From Deltaproteobacteria bacterium (lineage in GTDB: Bacteria > Myxococcota > SpSt-1050): 64,000 bases of DNA. Position numbers and translations under genes: made by a program. This document shows positions 18,104-27,355 of this stretch, in pieces; the first letter of the stretch is position 1; each line of letters opens with the position of its first letter. The stretch spans positions 1 through 64,000 of the forward strand of contig JAOAFA010000060.1 in assembly GCA_026416535.1 (NCBI GenBank). Direction: 5' to 3'. Below the pieces are notes generated by a model. It was not told where the DNA came from. It was given only the letters and a program-made list of their open reading frames with translations, and searched no databases.

Positions 18104-18123
18104 ATACTATTTTCTCCTTTTAA

Positions 18124-19230
18124 TCATATCTTCTTTTCGATATAATCAATCCCATATTTTTTACAAAGCTGCTTTGTATCATCATCTATTTCCCATGCAA
18201 CTATAATCGCTTTTACAACATCGCTAACTATATTTTCTTCGATCTCGACACATTTAAGAACCTTATATTTTAAGGCTTGCAAAAAACCTGGTTTTGCTTC
18301 ACTTGTTTCAACCTCTATAACTGAGAATTTACCATCTTTATGTTCGAATAATATGTCAGCTCTGTCTCCTGACATAAATGGATATTCCTCAAATTTATTT
18401 TTAATATTTTTCATACCTATTTTTTCTGGATTGTCCAATATCCACTGTTTAAGTTTCTTATGATCTTTTCCTTCTCCTCCCAATCCATATTTCTTATTAA
18501 TATCGAATTCCCTATTAATTTTTTCTATTTTTTCAGTCTTTATCATTCTTGGTTGTACATTATTAAAATCACTTTTCAAAATATTAGAAACCTTTTGATT
18601 TATTTCACCACTTGTAATAGCCCTAATATACTCTAAAATACTTGCAACCTGTTCATCAGACAGATATCTGAAAACACCAGTCCCCCACGCTGCTGCACCC
18701 TTATTATTTTTATAAAAATCCCAAAAATTGATTTTTTTTGCTACTGATTGTGACAACTCGATACGAGTCTTTTTGTTTTCGGATATAAAAAATGTTTCAT
18801 TATTATTATTATGCTCAACTCTGTCAATCTTAAATAAACCTATTACTTTTCTATCCTTTTCTTTATCTTTAGGAAATCTGGTTGTAAGAATCGCAAATTT
18901 CTTCTTTACATTTCTTTTAAACGGAATTCCACATCCCTCCTTACCCACTCTATTATGATACATTCCACTATCAAAAGTCCAATCTTTAAACAAGTGACTT
19001 TCCAGACAAGGTTTTTCAGGTGCCTTCCCTTTAAATCCGCTGTTAAAATATTTGTGACAACCACATTTTTTATTGCTACACCAGACTCTCTTTGCTTTTA
19101 TGTTTTGCGTGATATTCGTGATAGAACAAGTATCTTTAAATCCAAGTTTATCTTGTTCTTTATCCTCTCCTCCATCATTGTAAGTACACTTAAAGGCAAC
19201 ATTCCAGCTCTTCGGAAGCATTTTCTTCAT
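18124..19230 (-). CDS. Zn-rich PUA/EVE-like domain plus PD-(D/E)XK-like protein
   Basis: A 368-aa protein in two parts. The N-terminal half has several Cys/His sites (WCSNKKCGCHKYF, then CLESHLF and GCGIPF) and a segment ILTTRFP...RKVIGLFKIDRVE...WGTGVFRYLS that looks like a PUA/EVE-type modified-base reader; that is inference. The C-terminal part (about 255-340) resembles NucS/PD-(D/E)XK: EGKDHKKLKQWILDNP, SGDRADILFE, FSVIEVETSEAKPGFLQALK. The usual ExK reads ExE or ExT, so catalysis is uncertain. The ATG at 19230 has AGGAGG seven nt upstream; an in-frame TTG at 19254 is less likely. It is the first gene of the operon with the AIPR gene. Confidence 0.7.
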   Translation of the reverse strand: MKKMLPKSWNVAFKCTYNDGGEDKEQDKLGFKDTCSITNITQNIKAKRVWCSNKKCGCHKYFNSGFKGKAPEKPCLESHLFKDWTFDSGMYHNRVGKEGCGIPFKRNVKKKFAILTTRFPKDKEKDRKVIGLFKIDRVEHNNNNETFFISENKKTRIELSQSVAKKINFWDFYKNNKGAAAWGTGVFRYLSDEQVASILEYIRAITSGEINQKVSNILKSDFNNVQPRMIKTEKIEKINREFDINKKYGLGGEGKDHKKLKQWILDNPEKIGMKNIKNKFEEYPFMSGDRADILFEHKDGKFSVIEVETSEAKPGFLQALKYKVLKCVEIEENIVSDVVKAIIVAWEIDDDTKQLCKKYGIDYIEKKI

Positions 19231-19256
19231 ATATGTTCCTCCTATTATTAACAAAT

Positions 19257-19285
19257 TTAATAACTAAAATTAGAAAATAAGTCAA
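19257..19285 (-). promoter_or_regulatory. Putative promoter of the nuclease-AIPR operon
   Basis: On the minus strand TTGACT (19280-19285) and TATTAA (19257-19262) are spaced by exactly 17 nt. Transcription would start near 19250, about 20 nt before the ATG at 19230 and just ahead of AGGAGG. Confidence 0.5.
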
Positions 19286-19437
19286 TTCAATAGATTTATC
19301 GTAACTAAAAGCAACGAAATATCGTTTTCGGAAGAAGGAGATTATGGGAATGAGTGCTCTTATCAAACAATTAGGTGAAAGTGTATCAATATGCATACAT
19401 GTACAACAGTACAGTATTTTTATATTGACTCCATTGC

Positions 19438-19630
19438 ATAATTTAACATTTGCCGTTGAATCTGGGTTGACAAATGAATTTTATTTAGGTTGACAATGTG
19501 GTTGACAATTGTTGTTATACCAGTGGAACCGCAAAAAGCAAATACTCAATATCATTATAAATCACTAAAATTGATGCTGAAATAGCAAGGCGGATCAGAA
19601 TTACAAGACAGACCCTAAACAAACACAAGA
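19438..19630 (+). pseudogene. Decayed duplicate of the HTH-GHKL promoter and 5' end
   Basis: This stretch repeats 14921-15115 at high identity. The shared segment begins ATAATTTAACATTTGCC, includes all three TTGACA boxes, the GTG start position and the HTH coding part (AATAGCAAGGC, ATTACAAGACAG). Small indels and changes break the reading frame after the first codons, and similarity stops near 19630. It is a broken copy of the regulator's start. The two copies bracket the regulator body, the AIPR gene and the nuclease gene. Confidence 0.75.
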
Positions 19631-19770
19631 GTTGATAAAGAGACCTTATCCCAAGAGATTGAAAGACCCATTTAGAGGTTTTCAGATTGCTTCTTCAAAA
19701 TTACTTCCCCCAAAAAATCACATGATAGGGTAAGAACTCTTAGTATAACAGACGTATAATAACCATCGAC
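19631..19770. other. Non-coding remainder of the island edge
   Basis: No gene, RNA or strong signal is seen between the decayed HTH copy and the stop of the PhnD-like gene. This is probably the right border of the accessory island. Confidence 0.3.
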
Positions 19771-20748
19771 CTAGTTACCTGTCTTGGGTAGTTCTGGGTT
19801 GTTTTTTATTTTCAAGATCCAACCCCCGGGGATCAAATCTGCTGTATCCTTTTCTAATGCTTTAATTACCTTTCGAAGTGCATTGTATTCATCCCCCGTA
19901 ATCCTCTTAAATCCAACAATATTATTAACTCCTAGCAGGGCATCTCTACACTCTCTGTTTTCAGGACATTTCAAAAGAGCAGAGATTATCCTCTCTTTGA
20001 GCATATTTGACAGACCCTTCCTAAACACTACTGGCTCATTAGGCACAGGGGGTGCTTTGTAAATTATATTTGTCCTGGAAAATACATCTGGGAATTCTTC
20101 CAATACAAGATTACGTGCATCTAATTCATTGTTCATAGAATTACAAGAAGTATAAATAGCTGCTGATTCAATCTTGCCTAGGAGAAGCAATCTTATAGCC
20201 TCACTATAGCTTCCTGCGAATAACCTTTTTGACACACTTATGTTCCTCTCCTTTAATACATAAGAGGGTATCAAGTATCCAGCTGTTGAATATTCATCGG
20301 AGAAGGCAATACCATTTCCATTTAGCTCATCAATTGATCTAAGGCTAACTGAGATAATAGCAGGACAATAAGATGTAATTTCTTCTCCAACTCCCCCTCT
20401 CCTTAGGACGATCAACTCTGCCTTTGCTCCGTATTCATCACTTGCAAATAGATATCCGATATCATTGAGAATAGCCACATCCGCCTTCCTACTAGAATTA
20501 GAAAGTGCTCTAATGTAATCTATGCTCTTTTGCGGGGCATAAATTGCTGTCTCCAATCCACTTTCCTCCGCAATAAACTTTGCTATAACATCAATGTGTT
20601 TGATCACATTAGATAGTCTGTGTGGGGTGAGGATTTCAATTATTACAGGGTTTGTTTTAGTCCCAATCTCTTTGCTACCGCAGGAAGATTGTCCAAAAAC
20701 CAGTAGTGGTAAAAATATCATCATTATTGATAGCCTACTTTTTTTCAT
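19771..20748 (-). CDS. PhnD-like substrate-binding lipoprotein
   Basis: A 325-aa periplasmic binding protein of the phosphate/phosphite/phosphonate PhnD-like family. An N-terminal signal with lipobox SSCGS is followed by a type-2 periplasmic fold: VIIEILTPHRLSNVIKHIDVIAKFIAEE at the start of the domain, a DVAILNDIGYLFA strand, and GIAFSDEYSTAGYLIPSYVL, the usual ligand-loop region. No ABC permease or ATPase gene is adjacent, so it may serve a distant transporter or act as a sensor. The ATG at 20748 has AAGGA upstream; a TTG two codons earlier is also in frame. Confidence 0.82.
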   Translation of the reverse strand: MKKSRLSIMMIFLPLLVFGQSSCGSKEIGTKTNPVIIEILTPHRLSNVIKHIDVIAKFIAEESGLETAIYAPQKSIDYIRALSNSSRKADVAILNDIGYLFASDEYGAKAELIVLRRGGVGEEITSYCPAIISVSLRSIDELNGNGIAFSDEYSTAGYLIPSYVLKERNISVSKRLFAGSYSEAIRLLLLGKIESAAIYTSCNSMNNELDARNLVLEEFPDVFSRTNIIYKAPPVPNEPVVFRKGLSNMLKERIISALLKCPENRECRDALLGVNNIVGFKRITGDEYNALRKVIKALEKDTADLIPGGWILKIKNNPELPKTGN

Positions 20749-21054
20749 TGTCAAATCCTTCTTTAAGACCCTGTTGTTAATTCTTACCTACAATTTTTAC
20801 TAAGTTCAATAAAAAAATCTCTCTCTTTTGCACCCCAGCCCAAAAATACCTTTCTTAACCATAATGTTGATTAACCTCTCTTTTTGAAATACAACTTCCT
20901 AACCAAACAACACTCTCTCATATTGCATCCAACACCCCAGGTAGGCTATCATATCTAAAACTTTTACGGAGATCCTTGTATTCTATTTCGCCACTCATTC
21001 TCAACATATTAAAAAGATCAAAGAGTCCCATTTTATTAACTCTTTTCACACACT
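20749..21054. other. Intergenic stretch with a short remnant ORF
   Basis: Mostly AT-rich non-coding DNA. The only coding-like part is the 37-codon minus-strand ORF at 20918-21031, listed separately; a promoter for the next gene follows at 21055. Confidence 0.35.
20918..21031 (-). pseudogene. 37-aa coding-like ORF, probable gene remnant
   Basis: A minus-strand ORF starts MGLFDLFNMLRMSGEI and continues YKDLRKSF to a TGA. Composition and helix pattern are protein-like, but there is no ribosome-binding site and the length is far below a domain. It may be the first part of a lost gene; I do not recognise the family. Confidence 0.25.
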
Positions 21055-21083
21055 TTGATTTTCCATTCTTTCTCTGATATAAT
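21055..21083 (+). promoter_or_regulatory. Strong sigma70-like promoter of the VWA-MopE gene
   Basis: TTGATT, 17 nt, TATAAT (perfect -10 box at 21078-21083). Transcription would start near 21090, leaving a very short leader with GGAGG before the ATG at 21104. Confidence 0.6.
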
Positions 21084-21103
21084 ATTTAGGTTAGGAGGAT
21101 AAA

Positions 21104-23236
21104 ATGAAAGGTAATTTTCATCATCTGATTCTTTTCTTCTTCCTTGTGGGGTATTCATCTGTTTTGAGTGCTGGCGGTGATCCAAATTGCGAGTATCCAA
21201 ATGTCTTACTACTGGTAGACAAGTCTGGCTCCATGGATGAAGTAATACCAGGTGGGAGAAAATGGGATATTCAAAAAAACGCTATCCAAACTGTTCTGAA
21301 CAACTTCTCAAGCAAGATAAGATTTGGGTTAGCCTTATTCCCGTGGACAGACGGGTGTCAGACAGGACAGGTCCTTGTTCACATCGGTGATAATACAGCT
21401 TCACAAATCATGTCTACAATCTCAAGCAATGGCCCGGGAGGCTCTACACCTCTAGCCTCCTCTCTTAAGGCTATGAACAACTACTCAGGTATTCATGAAC
21501 TGAATAGAAGGAATTTTGTTCTTCTTATGACAGATGGTATGGATACATGCTCTTCGGATCCAACAGGAGAGCCTGTAAGTGCTGTAAAACAGCTGTATAA
21601 CTCAGGTATCGGCGTTTTTGTAGTCGGTTTTGGCTCTGGCGTAGATCCAAACACTCTAGACAATATGGCCGTTGCGGGAGGTTATCCAAGAAGCGGTAAT
21701 CCAAAGTACTATCAGTGTGACAACGCTGCAGAGCTCAACAAAGCATTAAACGATATACTTATGATCATCTCTCAAGAGATTTGCGATGGTAGAGACAACG
21801 ACTGTAATGGAGAGATAGACGATAGGATTCAACCACAGCTTTGTTCGGGGATGTGTAACAAACAGGGATTCAAATATTGTGGGAACGGGGTGTGGGGACC
21901 TTGTAGAGATGCCCAAGGGAATGAGATTCCAGAGGTCGGAAATGAAGGCAAACCATGTGATACTAAAAAGCCTGGCGTTTGTAAAGACGGTATATGGAAG
22001 TGTGATATCAATGGAAATCTTTTATGTGATCAGTTAGTTCAACCTTCTCAGGAGACATGCGACAACAAGGATAATGATTGTGACGGCTCAACTGACGAAG
22101 ACGATTTAGGTAATACATTAAAGAGAGAATGTAAAGACATATGTGGGCTCGGGTATGAATATTGTCTCAATGGGGTGTATGATCCTAAGACGTGTGATGG
22201 TCCAAGGCCTAACAATGCTTGCGGAGAGTGCGGACCAACACCAACGGAGATCTGTGATGGAAAAGATAATGATTGCAATGGATTTGTTGACGACCTCGCA
22301 CCATGTGAAGGGAATAAAATATGTATAATCGGCACCTGTATGTCCTACTGCGAAGCAAATGAATGTCCCAAAGGATACACTTGCAAAAATTTAAGTAAAG
22401 GCATGATATGTGTCCCCGAAGCAATGGTAGACTGCCTGGGGATAAACTGTCCTGAGGGGTTTATATGTAAAAATGGCACTTGCCAACCAATACCGTGTAA
22501 CGAAGGGAATTCCAAATGCGAAAATGGTGTAAGGTTAGTTTGTAAGTCTGGTAGCTGGGTGGAGTCTCCGTGCAAAAATGGATTTGAGTGTAAAAATGGT
22601 GTGTGCGTGGAAGTCTCTTGCTATACAAAGGGTTGCCCACAAGGCTATATATGCAAAGATGGGTATTGCAACACTACTGATCCATGTGCCACCATTAACT
22701 GTAAAAGTGATGAGTTCTGTAGAGATGGAATATGTGTAAAGGCTTGCGGCTTTGTAAACTGCCCCGTAGATCATTATTGTGATAGTTATGGCAACTGCGT
22801 TCCAAATAAATGTTATGGGATTAAGTGCAAAGCAAATCAATACTGCTCAGAGGGAAAATGCTATAACGACAAGTGCTATATGGGAGGATGTCCCTTTAAT
22901 AGAGTATGTGACCAAAACACGGGGAATTGTGTGGATGATCCATGTGTATATATAGATTGCCCTGAGGGTTTGAAGTGTTATAAAGGACAATGTGTAAAAC
23001 CCGAGGATATACCTATTGTTATTTACGACCCAAATGTAGGGATGGATGCGGGTCATGATACATCACAGGATGCCCTAAAATCTGATATAGATTTTAAAGC
23101 CGACACAGGAAATATTGAATATGATTATGGTAACAATCTAGAAGAAGACATAGATCTTTTTACAGAACCCTCCTTCGACCCCACAGCATTTGACAGAGAG
23201 ACATCAGGTAGCTGCTCCTGTTCCATACTCTTCTAA
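21104..23236 (+). CDS. Secreted VWA protein with MopE-type metal-binding and Cys-rich modules
   Basis: A 710-aa exported protein. It has a signal peptide (about 1-23) and a VWA domain (about 32-215) with MIDAS DKSGSM at 39-44 and LMTDGMDTCS. Three MopE-type motifs follow (ICDGRDNDCNGEIDD near 225, TCDNKDNDCDGSTDE, ICDGKDNDCNGFVDD), known to bind Ca or Cu in related proteins. From about 400 to 630 there are Cys-rich modules with CxxGxC spacing. An acidic tail ends [10 protein letters not shown], recalling the Cys-rich part of a MYXO-CTERM signal without its membrane helix. Probably a cell-surface adhesion or metal-dependent binding protein. Its stop codon overlaps that of the convergent histidine kinase. 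Confidence 0.85.
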   Translation: MKGNFHHLILFFFLVGYSSVLSAGGDPNCEYPNVLLLVDKSGSMDEVIPGGRKWDIQKNAIQTVLNNFSSKIRFGLALFPWTDGCQTGQVLVHIGDNTASQIMSTISSNGPGGSTPLASSLKAMNNYSGIHELNRRNFVLLMTDGMDTCSSDPTGEPVSAVKQLYNSGIGVFVVGFGSGVDPNTLDNMAVAGGYPRSGNPKYYQCDNAAELNKALNDILMIISQEICDGRDNDCNGEIDDRIQPQLCSGMCNKQGFKYCGNGVWGPCRDAQGNEIPEVGNEGKPCDTKKPGVCKDGIWKCDINGNLLCDQLVQPSQETCDNKDNDCDGSTDEDDLGNTLKRECKDICGLGYEYCLNGVYDPKTCDGPRPNNACGECGPTPTEICDGKDNDCNGFVDDLAPCEGNKICIIGTCMSYCEANECPKGYTCKNLSKGMICVPEAMVDCLGINCPEGFICKNGTCQPIPCNEGNSKCENGVRLVCKSGSWVESPCKNGFECKNGVCVEVSCYTKGCPQGYICKDGYCNTTDPCATINCKSDEFCRDGICVKACGFVNCPVDHYCDSYGNCVPNKCYGIKCKANQYCSEGKCYNDKCYMGGCPFNRVCDQNTGNCVDDPCVYIDCPEGLKCYKGQCVKPEDIPIVIYDPNVGMDAGHDTSQDALKSDIDFKADTGNIEYDYGNNLEEDIDLFTEPSFDPTAFDRETSGSCSCSILF

Positions 23237-24624
23237 GTTGTACAACGGGGGAGTTCAAAGAAAAACGTTGAACCTTTCTTATATACACTCTCAACACCTA
23301 CCCTGCCATTATAACGCTCAATGATCCTCTTTACAATCCCAAGTCCAAGGCCGGTCCCTTCAATACCTGATTTCTTTACATCCTGGGAGCGAAAGAAATC
23401 AGTAAAAAGCTTGGGAATCTCTTCTTCTCTTATGCCAATACCGGTATCGGAGACAGAAACCCTTACAAAATCAGATATAATCTCGACTTTAATAACTACC
23501 GAGCCATTTTCCTTGTTATACTTAATAGCGTTTGATAGATAATTATGAATAACCTCATCTATTTTAACTGGGTCTGCACAAACGATGCAGGACTCTGGGT
23601 GTTTTTCAAAAGAGATTGTAATCCCCTTTTGAGAAGCCTGTGGAATGAATTCTTGCACAGACTGTTCTAAAAGTTTAACAATATCAAAACACTCCTTTCT
23701 TATATCCTTTTCCTCTCCCATCTCGAATTCACCTAGTTCTAGCACATCGGATATAAGCTGTCTCAATCCATTAATCCTAACAAGAATTCTGCCAAGAATT
23801 TTCTTCTGCTCTTCTGATATGTCACCCATATACCCCTCAAGAAGGCTCTGGACATAGGATGTGATTGTATTGAGTGGGGACTTCAGATCATGTGTTGCGG
23901 AGGCAAGGAACAAGAGGCGCATCTCATCCTTTTTCCTGAGTTTTTCATTCTTTACTTCGAGCTCCCCTTTGATATTTTCAATATCCATTTGTTTCTTTCT
24001 CAGCTCACTCATAATAACAGATGTAATTACCACTGCAGTAAACTGAATCAAAATAAAAGCTAGAAATGTACCTAGGGAAAAGAGAAGCGAGTCAATGTTT
24101 TCGGCTTTGAAGAATCCTTCTAAATGGTGGTGTTCAAGGAATCCAAGACTTTCACCTACAGCAATGATACCCACAACTGCTATTGAAAGCAGGGCATAAA
24201 AAAATGCAGACGGTGTTGTAAGTATAACCGTAGCAAATATAGGATGAAATATAAATACATAGAGAAATGGGCTTTCAACACCACCAGAGAAGTGAATCAA
24301 AAATCCAAGCGAAATTATGTCTAATACAATCTGTATATGTGCCGATATTAGGGCATAGTGTACACATAACTCGCCCTTACACACCCTTTGGCTATACTTA
24401 AACCAGAAGTACAAAACAACATTGTAAGATAGCACTACGAATCCTATTACATAGAAGACCTTATATTCCAGTGCTATTTTAAAAAGATTCTTTGCTAAAA
24501 AGGTAAGTAAAAATATGGAGATTACAGCAAGCCACCTCAGTGAGATAAACCAGTTTACATTATACAACAATGATTTTCTTGATATCTCTGATTCTAGGTC
24601 AAATTTGAATCTAAACAGACTCAT
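23233..24624 (-). CDS. Membrane sensor histidine kinase
   Basis: A 463-aa two-component sensor. Five or six N-terminal membrane helices (about residues 25-210) are followed by a short coiled coil. HisKA has phospho-acceptor His in [13 protein letters not shown] near 243, and HATPase has N-box [14 protein letters not shown]1 SDTGIG, F-box and G2 [10 protein letters not shown]. There is no periplasmic sensor domain of size, so sensing is probably within the membrane. No response regulator is adjacent. Its ATG overlaps the stop of the upstream dnaJ (4 bp), so the pair is co-transcribed. Confidence 0.92.
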   Translation of the reverse strand: MSLFRFKFDLESEISRKSLLYNVNWFISLRWLAVISIFLLTFLAKNLFKIALEYKVFYVIGFVVLSYNVVLYFWFKYSQRVCKGELCVHYALISAHIQIVLDIISLGFLIHFSGGVESPFLYVFIFHPIFATVILTTPSAFFYALLSIAVVGIIAVGESLGFLEHHHLEGFFKAENIDSLLFSLGTFLAFILIQFTAVVITSVIMSELRKKQMDIENIKGELEVKNEKLRKKDEMRLLFLASATHDLKSPLNTITSYVQSLLEGYMGDISEEQKKILGRILVRINGLRQLISDVLELGEFEMGEEKDIRKECFDIVKLLEQSVQEFIPQASQKGITISFEKHPESCIVCADPVKIDEVIHNYLSNAIKYNKENGSVVIKVEIISDFVRVSVSDTGIGIREEEIPKLFTDFFRSQDVKKSGIEGTGLGLGIVKRIIERYNGRVGVESVYKKGSTFFFELPRCTT

Positions 24625-25718
24625 CTTCTGAAGAAGCCCTTAGATTTTTTAGTCGTCTTGATATTGGATATCTCCGCAAGCTCTTTTAACAGTCTCTCTT
24701 CTTCAGAAGATATCTTCTTAGGAATCTCCACCTTTATATGAACTATATGATCCCCCCGACCATATCCATTCAATCTAGGCATACCTCCCTCAGGGATTTT
24801 AATAACATCCTGCGGTTGTGTCCCTGGTCTAATTTCCAAATCTCTCTCCCCCCAGATAGTTTTAATCCTAACACTAGTCCCAAGTATTGCCTCTATATAA
24901 GAAATTTTTACCTCTGAATGTATATCCTCTCCGTCTCTTTCCATTCCTTCTTCTGGCACCACATTAATAACAAGATATAAATCACCCGGTCTTCCTCCAC
25001 CCGGAGCGGATTCTCCTTCTCCGGAAAGTCTGAGCTGCATACCTGTATCGACCCCGGGAGGTATTTTGACCTTCAGGGTTTTCTTTTGTGGAACTGTACC
25101 AGATCCAGAGCAGACCTCACACTTATCTACTATAACTGTCCCCTTTCCTCTACATCTATTACAAGTCGTAGAGATCACCATAAAACCTGCCCTTGTGGAA
25201 ACCTGTCCTCTTCCATGACACACAGGACAACTTTGTGGATATGTCCCAGGTCTCGAACCACTACCATTACAATTTGAACAGACTGATAATCTCTCTACCT
25301 CAACCTCCTTCTCTATGCCCTGAGCAGCCTCCATCAAAGTTATATCAATCTTGCGGGAGATATCCGCACCACGAGATGATCTCCTCCTACCTCTTCCCGT
25401 TGAAAACCCAAAGAAATCTTCAAAGATATCAGAGAAGCTCGAGAAAATATCGTCAATATCCGAGTACGGATGAAAACCTGTCCCCTTTAGACCTTCATGA
25501 CCATAACGATCATACAACTCTCTCTTCTGGGGATCTGACAACACCTCATATGCCTCGGCGGCCTCCTTGAATTTTTCTTCCGCCTCCTTATCACCAGGAT
25601 TTCTATCAGGGTGGTACTGAAAAGCGAGCTTTCTATAGGCCGTCTTTATCTCCCTTATATCCGCATTTCTAGATACGCCTAAAATCTCATAATAGTCTCT
25701 TTTCTTTCTCTCACTCAC
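24621..25718 (-). CDS. dnaJ: Chaperone DnaJ (type I Hsp40)
   Basis: A 365-aa co-chaperone that stimulates DnaK ATPase. The J domain (about 8-70) has the HPD motif in YHPDRNPGD and the Gly/Phe region lies at about 75-120. Four CxxCxGxG zinc repeats ([32 protein letters not shown]) and the C-terminal substrate-binding domains follow. Length is normal. It starts with GTG at 25718, with GAGAGG upstream. dnaK and grpE are not in the window; the partner in this operon is instead a histidine kinase, an unusual pairing. Confidence 0.95.
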   Translation of the reverse strand: MSERKKRDYYEILGVSRNADIREIKTAYRKLAFQYHPDRNPGDKEAEEKFKEAAEAYEVLSDPQKRELYDRYGHEGLKGTGFHPYSDIDDIFSSFSDIFEDFFGFSTGRGRRRSSRGADISRKIDITLMEAAQGIEKEVEVERLSVCSNCNGSGSRPGTYPQSCPVCHGRGQVSTRAGFMVISTTCNRCRGKGTVIVDKCEVCSGSGTVPQKKTLKVKIPPGVDTGMQLRLSGEGESAPGGGRPGDLYLVINVVPEEGMERDGEDIHSEVKISYIEAILGTSVRIKTIWGERDLEIRPGTQPQDVIKIPEGGMPRLNGYGRGDHIVHIKVEIPKKISSEEERLLKELAEISNIKTTKKSKGFFRR

Positions 25719-25888
25719 GCTTACACACCTCTCTTAAATATACAAAAATAATATTAATTATTTTAATGAAGTCAACCCGTATATGATATTTACCACAAAC
25801 TATGTTCGGACTAAAAGTATTGCATGGTAGAGATTAAAATAAGAGTTAGAATTTCTGCGAATTCCAAATGATTCTTTAGCAGTATTAG

Positions 25889-26977
25889 TTATCTTGCCCT
25901 TGACTCTCTGAAAGTTAGTATCGTAGCAGCATCAGGGAATACAGTTACAGTGTAGTACCCCAGTTTCAATATTTGGTTATTGTTTTGAACAAGAGCTACC
26001 ACATTATAATTCCCAGGTTTAATATCCACAATTGAGTACAACCCATCTGAATTTGTTGCCTTGCGCTGAGGATCCGGATCTGAGCTCTTAGGTTTTCCCG
26101 CATCATCAACCTTCCCATCATCCCCATTGAAATACACAAGCATCTTCGGATTACCGTCGGTGCCAACCGTTGCATTCATAACAGGATATTGTTCACAATC
26201 TCTAACTCTTCCAGCAATAACACCATTCCCTTTAGTAATACCAAGAAGCCCAATGGTCCTTGGAATCAGATTCCATGTGGAGTTACTCACCCCATTTGCA
26301 GCTGCGTCAGGGTATTCATCTGTTGTAATGATCCCATCACCGTTTTTGTCTTTATCCGCAGGGAAGTACACATTGAACTGGTATGAATCATGAAAATCTT
26401 CTAACCTGACCAATCTCACTAACATTGTATTAGTAGGTATGTTTTCAACCTCATATGCTCCCCAGTCATCACAATTAGTATCCTGGTAAGAGACTACCTC
26501 TGGAACTATAGGGTTTGGCATTTTACAACTTCCCACCCCTTTTTCCTTTATACATTCCCCGTATTGGAGTATATCCTCTTCCTTATAAAACGTAATCTTT
26601 GCCTCCACAGTGTTTCCTGATATACCAAATGCATCAACACAACCCTTGATCTTAACCTTTTCAGGTCCCTGTGGTTTTGTTGGTGAATCCGAGATACAAC
26701 TAAAGTTCGGATCGACAAACACATTGTTTGCACTATCTTGAGTAGCCTTTGCCTCTTCCGTCGGTTTACTGACACAGACCTTTTCATAAGCACATATCTG
26801 ATCTGCCTTACATGTATTACATATGTTAGTATTACCATCATTACCTGTGTCAACTAGCGTAATGCTATCTTGAATCTGGGTATCACCAAAGTCAATTTTA
26901 TTGTCAGAACCTCCACAGTAGACAATTAGGGCTAGGACAAGTAATGTGGCTAAGGTAAAGATTAACTTTTTAAACAT
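25889..26977 (-). CDS. Lipoprotein with carboxypeptidase-regulatory-like domain
   Basis: A 362-aa exported lipoprotein: signal peptide with lipobox VYCGGS, an Asp/Thr-rich linker, a small Cys pair region (CNTCKADQICAYEKVC), then a beta-rich region. The C-terminus (about 245-360) looks like a carboxypeptidase-regulatory/Cna-B-like sandwich: GVIAGRVRDCEQYPVMNA, YSIVDIKPGNYNVVAL. An EF-hand-like DKNGDGIITTDEY lies near residue 215. Function unknown; surface-exposed or periplasmic. GGAGG precedes the ATG, and it diverges from the GH5 operon. Confidence 0.72.
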   Translation of the reverse strand: MFKKLIFTLATLLVLALIVYCGGSDNKIDFGDTQIQDSITLVDTGNDGNTNICNTCKADQICAYEKVCVSKPTEEAKATQDSANNVFVDPNFSCISDSPTKPQGPEKVKIKGCVDAFGISGNTVEAKITFYKEEDILQYGECIKEKGVGSCKMPNPIVPEVVSYQDTNCDDWGAYEVENIPTNTMLVRLVRLEDFHDSYQFNVYFPADKDKNGDGIITTDEYPDAAANGVSNSTWNLIPRTIGLLGITKGNGVIAGRVRDCEQYPVMNATVGTDGNPKMLVYFNGDDGKVDDAGKPKSSDPDPQRKATNSDGLYSIVDIKPGNYNVVALVQNNNQILKLGYYTVTVFPDAATILTFRESRAR

Positions 26978-27242
26978 TAGTTACCTCCTTGGCATTGCTA
27001 GGATACTACAATATTACCTATTATATCAAAAAAATCAATAATTTCTCTACGGGCTCTTCGCTTTGTAATCTTTCTATCTGAAAGTAAAAACCCTTTCCCA
27101 AATTACAGAATTTGTAAGTTCTGTGTCTCATATGGACTTTTTAAAGAAAATAAATGTTTCCAATAGAAAATCCTCTATACCCCGAAAATGCATATACGCC
27201 CTTTACACTAAATGGCTATGGTAAAAAGCTCAAATTACCTAA

Positions 27243-27285
27243 TTGTCTTGATATAACACATAAAATATGATACTCAGTATCATAT
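27243..27285 (+). promoter_or_regulatory. Promoter with overlapping 21-bp palindrome
   Basis: TTGTCT (27243-27248), 17 nt, TATGAT (27266-27271). The -10 box lies inside a perfect inverted repeat at 27265-27285 with arms ATATGATACT and AGTATCATAT around one central C. A repressor bound there would block the promoter of the GH5-type lipoprotein operon. A short T-run follows the palindrome. Confidence 0.45.
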
Positions 27286-27355
27286 GTTTTTTGATCAAAC
27301 TTTTACTTTAACAAAGATACGATGCCATATTTCAAACAATTTAAAGGAGGCTTTT

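Noticed and set aside
19344..19493. 49-codon plus-strand ORF with AAGGAG before its ATG
   Set aside because: The ribosome-binding site is too close to the ATG, and the second half is just the duplicated regulator promoter read through. It is kept only as part of the duplication finding.
22048..22840. Antisense open frames in the Cys-rich part of the VWA-MopE gene
   Set aside because: Their His/Ser/Ile-rich translations follow from the TGT/TGC-rich sense strand.
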